In this document: one piece after another, positions 7,838 through 12,044 of the stretch
Layout: each line of letters starts with the position of its first letter
How positions within the stretch are numbered: position 1 is the first letter of the stretch
Assembly: GCA_934567745.1 (NCBI GenBank)
Contig: CAKTJM010000018.1
Location: 1 to 19,074, forward strand
From: an uncultured Eubacteriales bacterium
Lineage (GTDB): Bacteria; Bacillota; Clostridia; Oscillospirales; Oscillospiraceae
Length of the DNA: 19,074 nucleotides
Direction of reading: 5' to 3'
The notes under the pieces: model-generated
The model's input: the letters and a program-made list of their open reading frames with translations, nothing else
Told to the model about the DNA's origin: nothing
Databases searched by the model: none
Position numbers and translations under genes: made by a program

Positions 7838-7855
7838 GCCCGGTGTGCACCGGGC
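7838..7855 (-). other. Hairpin in the lipoprotein leader
   Basis: Perfect 8-bp stem GCCCGGTG/CACCGGGC with a two-base gap (effectively a tetraloop with one pair fewer), 25 bases before the lipoprotein start. It could be a weak second terminator after hsp20 or a 5' stabilising stem. With the hairpin at 7876-7905 and an A/G-rich stretch, it fills the 198-bp gap 7814-8011. Confidence 0.5.
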
Positions 7856-7875
7856 AAGGCGGATGGAGGGAGAAA

Positions 7876-7905
7876 GGCGGCGTCCGACCGCGGCCGGACG
7901 CCGCC
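7876..7905 (-). terminator. Probable terminator of hsp20
   Basis: Perfect 11-bp G+C-rich stem (7876-7886 with 7895-7905), followed on the minus strand by TTTCTCC. It lies about 105 bases after the hsp20 stop; the T tract is weak. Confidence 0.65.
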
Positions 7906-8011
7906 CAAGAGAGGGGGATCTTCTATGAGAGAAAAGAGAAAAAGAGGAAAGATCAAGAGAAAAGAGAGCGAAGCGATCGAAGGGGGCGCGGAAGAGGCCC
8001 GCGCGCGGCGC

Positions 8012-8455
8012 TCATTCGATGGCGATGGTGGACGTCTTGGGCAGCTCCTTCTTCGCCGTCTTGGGGACGGTCAGGCGCAGGATGCCATCCTCGAACTTCG
8101 CCGTGACCTGGTCCGGCTCGACGGCCTCACCGACGTAGAAGCTGCGGCTCAGGGCGCCGGCATACCGCTCCTGGCGGATGTACTTGCCGCGCTTGTCCTG
8201 CTCGTCCTTGTCCAGGCCCTTCGCGGCCCGGATGGTCAGGTAGCCGTCCTGCAGGTCGAGGTCGATCTCATCCTTCTTGAAGCCGGGCAGGTCGACGTCC
8301 AGCTCGTAGCTGTCCTCGGTCTCCCGGACGTCGGTACGCATCAGCGCCTTGCCGTGCTTGCCGAACAGAGGATCGCGGCCCTGCATGAAGCGGGTGCCAA
8401 AGGGATCGGAAAAGAAATCATCGAACAGGTCTTCACCAAAAATGCTGGGCAGCAT
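8012..8455 (-). CDS. Hsp20 family small heat-shock protein
   Basis: A protein of 147 residues, the normal size. A short N-terminal arm (DLFDDFFSDPFG) precedes the alpha-crystallin domain at about 38-135. Typical strands are visible (MRTDVRETEDSYELDVDLPG, the hallmark 'DLPGFKKDEIDLDL'), followed by the dimerisation loop YIRQERYAGALSRSFYV and the C-terminal GILRLTVPK. The tail has no clear I-x-I motif but ends TSTIAIE, which contains IAI. It is an ATP-independent holdase for unfolding cytosolic proteins. The start has AGGAGG at 8464-8469. It is preceded by a strong promoter overlapped by a CIRCE-like inverted repeat, pointing to HrcA control, and by a leader of about 95 bases with a stable hairpin. 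Confidence 0.95.
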   Translation of the reverse strand: MLPSIFGEDLFDDFFSDPFGTRFMQGRDPLFGKHGKALMRTDVRETEDSYELDVDLPGFKKDEIDLDLQDGYLTIRAAKGLDKDEQDKRGKYIRQERYAGALSRSFYVGEAVEPDQVTAKFEDGILRLTVPKTAKKELPKTSTIAIE

Positions 8456-8477
8456 ATGTCATACCTCCTCATGTGAT

Positions 8478-8494
8478 CGGTCCGTCTCGGACCG
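8478..8494 (-). other. Hairpin just upstream of the hsp20 ribosome binding site
   Basis: A perfect 7-bp inverted repeat CGGTCCG/CGGACCG around a three-base loop, 8 bases upstream of the AGGAGG of hsp20. It may stabilise the mRNA. It does not sequester the ribosome binding site directly, so it is not by itself a thermosensor. Confidence 0.55.
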
Positions 8495-8558
8495 TTGTCT
8501 GTGTGCTGTCTCGTCCTCGCGGGGGGCTTTCCTGTGCCCCTCTCTCAAGGACAGCTTT

Positions 8559-8586
8559 ATCATACCACCATTTTTAGCACTGTCAA
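8559..8586 (-). promoter_or_regulatory. hsp20 promoter
   Basis: Minus-strand TTGACA (8581-8586, perfect consensus), 16-bp spacer, TATGAT (8559-8564). Confidence 0.88.
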
Positions 8587-8600
8587 TAGCAAAGTGCCAG
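8574..8600. promoter_or_regulatory. CIRCE-like operator (HrcA site) overlapping the hsp20 -35 box
   Basis: On the plus strand TTAGCACTG, nine bases, then AAGTGCCAG. The CIRCE consensus is TTAGCACTC-N9-GAGTGCTAA, so the left arm matches at 8 of 9 positions and the right at 6 of 9, with exactly the canonical spacing. It covers the -35 hexamer, where a bound HrcA repressor would block polymerase. HrcA itself is not in the window. Confidence 0.75.
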
Positions 8601-8668
8601 AGTTCACAAAACGAATACGCTCTGTTCACAAAATATACGATATTTCCTCGGCGTGCGGCTGGCAGTCG

Positions 8669-9430
8669 TCATTTTCTCTGCTGATCCGACATCAGGCGGG
8701 CCGCGCGCAGGGCCATGATGGCGGCCTGATAGCGCGGGACGGGCCGCATCGGGTCGCTGCCGTCGGTGATCCCGGCGGCGATGGCGGCGCGCAGCTCCGG
8801 CTCGGCCCAGTCGGGCAGCGGCCCGCTGGCCTGGGCGGCGAGGACCTCCTGGATGAGAGCCTTGACCTCTGTTTTCGTCATATCGTTCGCTCCTTCCTTC
8901 GGCGGGTCGATGACCCAATGATACTTCACCTGCGCGCAGAAGCGGGACCAGCCCGCCCGGGTGCGCGCGGCCCGGGTGCTGGCGGGGTCGTGGATGCGGA
9001 CGACGCCGCCGTCGAGCCGCCAGCACAGGACGTAGTGCCCGCTTCGGGTCCAGTCGCCCGGCCCCATGCACGAGAGGACGAGCTTGCCGTCCCGCAGGGC
9101 CTGCGCGGCCTGGGCGTGGACGGGCGCGTCGGGCCGTCCGTAGACGGTCGCGCCGTTCAGGCGGCGGCAGGTCAGCCCGCAGCGGGCCGCCGCCGCGGCG
9201 AAATAGCCGTAATAGGTGCCCGAGCGTGGGCATTTCCACCCGTGGGCGAGGGCCCAGGCGGCCTCGGTCGCGGGCGTGACCGCCGGATCGGCCCAGGTCG
9301 CGAGGACCATGGCCATGGCGGTCGGCCCGCACCCGGAGGCGCGGACCGTGGTCCGCTCGCCGGGGGCGGAGTAGTCCTGCCCCGCCCAGCGGGGATCGGT
9401 CTGTAGGTACGAGATGGGTGGTCGGTCCAT
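8669..9430 (-). CDS. C39-fold cysteine peptidase-like protein, putative phage-type endolysin
   Basis: A protein of 253 residues from MDRPPISYL, with AAAGGAG four bases upstream. Residues about 5-175 look like a C39_2 papain-fold domain: Cys34 in SGCGPTAMAMVLATW, His132 in SGHYVLCW and Asp148 in RIHDPAS fit the Cys-His-Asp triad. Residues 184-245 form a separate helical domain (EPELRAAIAAGITDGSDPMR, PRYQAAIMALRAAR) of a type often seen at the C-terminus of clostridial phage lysins. It is last in the lysis cassette after a membrane/coiled-coil protein and a holin, so peptidoglycan-peptide cleavage during lysis is inferred. There is no signal peptide, consistent with holin-dependent release. A strong internal ribosome binding site precedes Met184. 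The protein could also be a non-lytic peptidase. Confidence 0.8.
   Translation of the reverse strand: MDRPPISYLQTDPRWAGQDYSAPGERTTVRASGCGPTAMAMVLATWADPAVTPATEAAWALAHGWKCPRSGTYYGYFAAAAARCGLTCRRLNGATVYGRPDAPVHAQAAQALRDGKLVLSCMGPGDWTRSGHYVLCWRLDGGVVRIHDPASTRAARTRAGWSRFCAQVKYHWVIDPPKEGANDMTKTEVKALIQEVLAAQASGPLPDWAEPELRAAIAAGITDGSDPMRPVPRYQAAIMALRAARLMSDQQRK
8881..8897 (-). promoter_or_regulatory. Internal ribosome binding site and start in the endolysin gene (Met184)
   Basis: Minus-strand GGAAGGAG (8890-8897), eight bases, then ATG at 8881, in frame. It would give a 70-residue polypeptide consisting of just the C-terminal domain. The Shine-Dalgarno match is at least as good as that of the full-length start. 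Confidence 0.6.
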
Positions 9431-9449
9431 GGATCTCCTTTCCGGGCGC

Positions 9450-9485
9450 AAAAACGCCCTGTCCGTCGCTTGACAGGACAGGGCG
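9450..9485 (-). terminator. Intrinsic terminator directly upstream of the endolysin gene
   Basis: Perfect 10-bp stem CGCCCTGTCC/GGACAGGGCG (9476-9485 with 9455-9464, 11-base loop), followed on the minus strand by TTTTT. It lies between the small-peptide module and the endolysin ribosome binding site. Its loop contains the -35 box of the opposite-strand RNA promoter. Confidence 0.85.
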
Positions 9486-9499
9486 CGGGAGGGTATCAT
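9470..9499 (+). promoter_or_regulatory. Promoter of a convergent small RNA
   Basis: TTGACA (9470-9475), 18-bp spacer, TATCAT (9494-9499). It points toward the small hydrophobic peptide gene on the other strand. Confidence 0.75.
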
Positions 9500-9505
9500 G
9501 GATGC

Positions 9506-9606
9506 AAGAAAGGGCACTGCTACAAGTGGTCGGCCCCTTCTTATCGGTACTTGAAAAAAATCAAGCTGACCGTTTGGGTGCCAGCCAAGCGGTCAGCACG
9601 CTTTTA
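9506..9606 (+). ncRNA. Candidate antisense RNA of a type I toxin-antitoxin-like module
   Basis: The predicted transcript starts near 9506, seven bases after the -10 box. It opens with a hairpin AAGAAAGGG...CCCCTTCTT (9506-9514 with 9534-9542) containing CTGCTACAAGTGG. A small CTTGA/TCAAG stem follows, and then the terminator stem GCTGACCG/CGGTCAGC with TTTT. Its last 50 or so bases are antisense to the 3' end of the opposing small-peptide mRNA. No convincing coding region with a ribosome binding site is seen. Function is inferred from layout, which matches convergent type I modules of the Fst/RNAII and TxpA/RatA kind. Confidence 0.6.
9554..9605. terminator. Shared bidirectional terminator of the convergent RNAs
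   Basis: Stem GCTGACCG (9565-9572) with CGGTCAGC (9590-9597), extended by an inner TTGG/CCAA pairing. On the minus strand it is followed by TTGA and seven T; on the plus strand by ACGC and TTTT. The stop codon of the small peptide lies inside the stem. Confidence 0.8.
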
Positions 9607-9670
9607 TGGTGAAGAGCCAGGCCGCCAAGGCCAAGCACGCCAGGATCAGGAGTCCACACATCGCGTCCAC
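9593..9670 (-). CDS. Small hydrophobic peptide, putative type I toxin
   Basis: The reading frame encodes 25 residues if GTG at 9670 is the start (AGGAAAG upstream), or 22 from ATG at 9661 (MCGLLILACLALAAWLFTIKAC). Apart from the ends it is one membrane segment followed by a Lys, the form of type I membrane toxins such as Fst, TxpA and BsrG; no known family is recognised. It has a consensus-like promoter (9760-9788), a leader of about 80 bases with two tight hairpins, and a terminator overlapped by an opposing small RNA. It sits between holin and endolysin genes, so it could instead be a lysis-related peptide. Start choice is uncertain and the gene may be a chance ORF within a non-coding RNA. 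Confidence 0.5.
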   Translation of the reverse strand: MDAMCGLLILACLALAAWLFTIKAC

Positions 9671-9721
9671 CGCTCTTTCCTGGGAAGTGACTGACCGCCG
9701 TCTTGTAACAGCACCTTTCTG

Positions 9722-9753
9722 CCCCCACGTGGGGGATGTCTCCTTGCGGAGAC
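9722..9753 (-). other. Tandem 5' hairpins in the small-peptide mRNA
   Basis: GTCTCC-GCAA-GGAGAC (9738-9753) lies right at the predicted transcription start, followed two bases later by the palindrome CCCCCACGTGGGGG (9722-9735). Such 5'-terminal stems are usual in long-lived type I toxin mRNAs. Confidence 0.65.
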
Positions 9754-9759
9754 GAGAAG

Positions 9760-9788
9760 ATCATACCATACCGCGCCCTATCCTTCAA
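9760..9788 (-). promoter_or_regulatory. Promoter of the small-peptide mRNA
   Basis: Minus-strand TTGAAG (9783-9788), 17-bp spacer, TATGAT (9760-9765). The spacer begins GATAGGGCGCGG, nearly the same as in the convergent promoter at 9470-9499. Confidence 0.75.
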
Positions 9789-9816
9789 CGCCGCCGCCCT
9801 GTTTCGGGCGACGGCG
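9789..9816 (-). terminator. Hairpin after the holin gene
   Basis: 11-bp stem with one G-U wobble (9806-9816 with 9789-9799), immediately after the holin stop codon region and touching the next promoter. It has no T tract, so termination is likely but inefficient. Confidence 0.5.
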
Positions 9817-9825
9817 ATTTCTTCG

Positions 9826-10023
9826 TCAGGTCTCCCCGACCTCCGGAAGGCCCGCTACGCTGGTCAGCAGGCTCAGCACGCCCGCCAGCGCCGCCGCCGA
9901 GGCCACCACGCGCCAATCCACCTCCCCCCACACCGCCGCCGCGCCGATCGCACCGATCGCCGCCTGCGCCACGGTCCGCACCGCGCGGACCGCCGCCGCT
10001 CTCCACCAACGCACGTTCAGCAT
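9826..10023 (-). CDS. Phage-type holin (r1t-like)
   Basis: A protein of 65 residues. The run RAVRTVAQAAIGAIGAA, then VDWRVVASAAALAGVLSLLTSVAGLPE, is the familiar signature of r1t-type holins: a basic N-terminus, two membrane helices (about 15-33 and 37-58) and an acidic tail. Its job would be to open the membrane at a set time and let the endolysin out. The start at 10023 overlaps the upstream gene by seven bases (ATGCTGA), with AGGAG just upstream, so the two genes are translationally coupled. The endolysin follows about 395 bases downstream, an unusually long gap that contains the small-peptide module. Confidence 0.88.
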   Translation of the reverse strand: MLNVRWWRAAAVRAVRTVAQAAIGAIGAAAVWGEVDWRVVASAAALAGVLSLLTSVAGLPEVGET

Positions 10024-10262
10024 AGCTCCTGTCTCCTTTCCATCCCGTCCAGCCGGTGCCCGGCCGTCTTCACCTGTTCCTCCAGCAGCGCCTGCGCCGC
10101 CTCCAGCCGCATGGTCCGCTCGACCACCTGGTTGTGCCGCTCGACCTTCTTCTCCAGCTCCTCCAGCCGGTAGACGATCAGCGCCGTCGTGCGGCGGTTG
10201 GCCAGATAGGCCCCGGCCAGCGTCCCGATCAGCGCCAGGGCCGCTACGATGATGCTCTCCAT
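10017..10262 (-). CDS. Small membrane/coiled-coil protein of a lysis cassette (XhlA-like)
   Basis: A protein of 81 residues from MESIIVAAL, with AAAGGAGG at 10269-10276. Residues 4-21 are a membrane segment; about 30-78 form an amphipathic coiled coil (YRLEELEKKVERHNQVVERT, EEQVKTAGHRLDGMERR). Proteins of this build sit directly before holins in many clostridial prophages and resemble XhlA-type proteins that help membrane permeabilisation; the exact role is not established. It is the first gene of the cassette and overlaps the holin by seven bases. Upstream there is no tail or structural phage gene, only palindromes and the terminator of the LysR gene. Confidence 0.75.
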   Translation of the reverse strand: MESIIVAALALIGTLAGAYLANRRTTALIVYRLEELEKKVERHNQVVERTMRLEAAQALLEEQVKTAGHRLDGMERRQELC

Positions 10263-10300
10263 ACGAGACCTCCTTTCACCCATGGCCGGACATCCCCCAA

Positions 10301-10394
10301 AACGTGTACGCCAACGTACACGTTCCGCGAAACTCGTCCCGGAGGCCCCGCCACGGTCCCCGTTTGGGGGACCGCGGTTTGCCGGACGTCCGGC
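10301..10394. repeat. Three consecutive inverted repeats upstream of the lysis cassette
   Basis: AACGTGTACG/CGTACACGTT (10301-10310 with 10315-10324, perfect); CGGTCCCC/GGGGACCG (10354-10361 with 10367-10374); and the palindrome GCCGGACGTCCGGC (10381-10394). On the minus strand the first is followed by TTTT, so it could act as a terminator or attenuator before the cassette. No convincing promoter for the cassette was found here. Confidence 0.6.
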
Positions 10395-10404
10395 CCGCTC
10401 CATG

Positions 10405-10438
10405 AAAAAGAGCCGTCAGGATCTCGTCCTGACGACTC
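10405..10438 (-). terminator. Terminator of the LysR regulator gene
   Basis: 12-bp stem with one wobble (10427-10438 with 10410-10421), followed on the minus strand by TTTTT, about 34 bases after the LysR stop codon. Confidence 0.88.
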
Positions 10439-10471
10439 GCGTTCCCTTTATCCTATTGCGCTGCCGCGCGC

Positions 10472-11371
10472 TCACGCGCCGCCCTGGCGCGCCGCCGCCC
10501 AGCCGGCCGCGACCCGCTGCGCGATCCGAACGAACCCCGACAGCATCGTCGAGCGCTCCGTCTCCCGCGGGCACAGCAGGCTCACCGGCCGCTTCAGGTC
10601 CTCCTTCGGCCGCACCAGCGCCACGCGGCGGCCCGGCAAAAGGTCCGACAGGCACAGCTCCGTCAGCAGCGTCACGCCCAGCCCCTGCTCGACCATCGCG
10701 ATCGTCATCTGGTTCTCCTGCGGCTGACAGTCGAGGCGCTTGACCTTCTCGAACGCCTGGTACACGTCCCAGATCGCGCAGCCGGGGTCGAAGCTCTCGT
10801 TGTTCGGAATGAAGGGCTCCCGGCCCGCCACGTCCCACACCGAGACCTCATCCCGCTCCGCCAGCGGGCTGTCCGCCGGGACGACCAGGTGATACGGGTC
10901 CTCATACAGCAGGGCCGTCTCCAGCCCCGCCGGGCACTTGCCCGTGAAGAAGCAGCAGTCCAGGGAATGAGATTTTACGCTCGTCTCCCCGTCCAGGAAG
11001 TAGAACTGGTGCACCAGCTTCACCATCGCCCCCGGATAGGCCCGGTAGAAGTCCTCCAGGATCGCCGGGAGCCATTGAGACGCCGTGCTCGGGAAGATGC
11101 CGACCCGCAGGAGCTCCCCGTTCCTCACCCGCGCCATCTGGAAGAGCCGCTCCTCCATCGTCTCGATCTGCTGCATGATCTCCAGCAGCTGTCTGCCCGT
11201 CTCCGTCAGCGTCATCCCGCGCTGGTCGCGATAGAACAGCTTGACCTGGAGCTCGTCCTCGATGTTGTTGATGATGTACCCCAAGCTCGGCTGGGTGTAG
11301 CCCATCGCCTGCGCCGCGCGCGTGAGGCTCCCGCACTCCGCCGTCTTGATGACTGCCAGATACTTACCCAT
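10472..11371 (-). CDS. LysR family transcriptional regulator
   Basis: A protein of 299 residues, the usual LysR length. The N-terminal helix-turn-helix (about 4-60) reads SLTRAAQAMGYTQPSLGYII, then DELQVKLFYRDQRGMTLTETG, the standard family pattern. The effector domain (about 88-290) begins LLRVGIFPSTASQWLPAIL. The start at 11371 has AAAGGAGG upstream. It is divergent from the APC permease gene, the classic layout in which a LysR protein controls the neighbouring promoter in response to the transported substrate. The effector is unknown; an amino acid or amine is a reasonable inference. It ends at a good terminator, so it is monocistronic. Its own promoter is not obvious. Confidence 0.92.
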   Translation of the reverse strand: MGKYLAVIKTAECGSLTRAAQAMGYTQPSLGYIINNIEDELQVKLFYRDQRGMTLTETGRQLLEIMQQIETMEERLFQMARVRNGELLRVGIFPSTASQWLPAILEDFYRAYPGAMVKLVHQFYFLDGETSVKSHSLDCCFFTGKCPAGLETALLYEDPYHLVVPADSPLAERDEVSVWDVAGREPFIPNNESFDPGCAIWDVYQAFEKVKRLDCQPQENQMTIAMVEQGLGVTLLTELCLSDLLPGRRVALVRPKEDLKRPVSLLCPRETERSTMLSGFVRIAQRVAAGWAAARQGGA

Positions 11372-11490
11372 AGCCTCCTCCTTTGCGGATGCGGTCGATC
11401 ACTCGCAGATCGCCCATATCCCATATTTCATCATTTTACCATACTCTGCCATTCCTGCATAGAAAAGAAGTTCAATGGATCTATACGATC

Positions 11491-11504
11491 TCTCGATTTT
11501 ACAA
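11491..11504 (+). repeat. Direct repeat, copy 1 (TCTCGATTTTACAA)
   Basis: An exact 14-base repeat; the second copy is at 11819-11832. In both copies the TTTACA is the -35 box of a plus-strand promoter, so the repeat is either a shared upstream promoter element or a regulator site. Confidence 0.8.
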
Positions 11505-11526
11505 CGATCTCTCGACCTGATATACT
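11498..11526 (+). promoter_or_regulatory. Distal promoter P1 upstream of the APC permease
   Basis: TTTACA (11498-11503), 17-bp spacer, TATACT (11521-11526), with TG directly before the final A of the spacer. CGATCTCTCGA-type sequence occurs twice around it (11487-11495 and 11505-11514). Confidence 0.75.
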
Positions 11527-11532
11527 AAAGTC

Positions 11533-11600
11533 GCAAAGGGAGAGCGCGTCGGTCACATCCTTCGTACGTGCTGTTACCTCGGCAGTACGCCTTTTTCTTT
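11533..11600 (+). ncRNA. Short terminated RNA from P1 (sRNA or attenuated leader)
   Basis: About 30 bases after the expected P1 start there is a terminator: CGTAC-G-TGCTG paired with CGGCA-GTACG (11563-11573 with 11579-11589 region, one bulged G), followed by CCTTTTTCTTT. The transcript would be about 65 bases. No coding region is seen. It may be a free regulatory RNA or a leader that is normally cut short. Confidence 0.55.
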
Positions 11601-11633
11601 GTCCCCTTCTTCCTGACAGAGAGACGTTTCACT

Positions 11634-11729
11634 AAATCTTCATGGGAAAGATTTTGACCACGGCCCCGATGCTTTTCTCTCCCTTATTGCTCCTAGTCAG
11701 AGGGCGTCCGCCACTACGGCGGGCGTCCT
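11634..11729 (+). other. Two further hairpins in the LysR-permease intergenic region
   Basis: AAATCTT/AAGATTT (11634-11640 with 11648-11654) and a 12-bp G+C-rich stem with two wobbles (11701-11712 with 11718-11729), the latter followed by CGCCTTTC. The second could stop any read-through from P1. The rest of the interval 11372-12044 is A+T-richer and holds the two promoters. Confidence 0.5.
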
Positions 11730-11785
11730 CGCCTTTCATATCCCATGGTCCCTTCTCATAGTATAGCATGGCGGGCAGGTCATCT

Positions 11786-11801
11786 CATGCAAGAAATTTT
11801 C
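11786..11801 (+). repeat. Motif CATGCAAGAAATTTTC, also found near the alcohol dehydrogenase promoter
   Basis: Matches 15 of 16 bases with 17615-17630. Here it ends 24 bases before the -35 box of P2. Confidence 0.55.
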
Positions 11802-11818
11802 TATAGTTCCATAAAGGT

Positions 11819-11832
11819 TCTCGATTTTACAA
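11819..11832 (+). repeat. Direct repeat, copy 2 (TCTCGATTTTACAA)
   Basis: Exact second copy of 11491-11504, overlapping the -35 box of P2. Confidence 0.8.
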
Positions 11833-11854
11833 TTTCTTCATCTTTTTTTATAAT
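11826..11854 (+). promoter_or_regulatory. Proximal promoter P2 of the APC permease
   Basis: TTTACA (11826-11831), 17-bp T-rich spacer, consensus TATAAT (11849-11854). It gives a leader of about 180 bases. Confidence 0.85.
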
Positions 11855-11944
11855 GACATTGTCTTATTCGGACACTCTGTACAGTTTTCTTGGGTCCGCC
11901 GCGCGGATCCGCCCAGTCCCCGGAAGGAGGTGACGCCAAGGCTC

Positions 11945-11977
11945 ATGCAGAGCTCCCCCTCTGCCCCCATCGCCTAG
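11945..11977 (+). CDS. Possible leader peptide (10 residues) in the permease 5' region
   Basis: An in-frame ATG...TAG encodes MQSSPSAPIA. A near-perfect anti-16S sequence AAGGAGGTGA lies at 11924-11933, but 11 bases separate its end from the ATG, longer than ideal. A hairpin (CCGTCCC with GGGGCGG, about 12006-12024) follows before the permease ribosome binding site. It may be a short regulatory uORF or just a ribosome-binding sequence without a gene. Confidence 0.3.
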   Translation: MQSSPSAPIA

Positions 11978-12044
11978 ACACCGGAAGAGAGGATCCACCC
12001 AGCGCCGTCCCACTTGGGGGCGGTCGACAGAAAAGAGGTAAGCT

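Noticed and set aside
7905..7990. Purine-rich tract and a Lys/Arg-rich plus-strand frame starting near 7925
   Set aside because: The frame runs on antisense into hsp20 and has no convincing promoter; the tract is more simply the hsp20 3' untranslated region.
8478..8494. Hairpin considered as an RNA thermometer for hsp20
   Set aside because: It does not pair with the AGGAGG or the start codon and is too G+C-rich to melt at heat-shock temperatures; the CIRCE-like site explains heat control better.
9431..9517. Longer endolysin with 29 extra N-terminal residues
   Set aside because: The extension runs through the terminator hairpin and has no ribosome site; AAAGGAG fits the ATG at 9430.
9561..9788. 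75-codon minus-strand frame between holin and endolysin
   Set aside because: It begins at the promoter itself, overlaps the RNA hairpins and lacks a ribosome site; the hydrophobic peptide in another frame is better supported.
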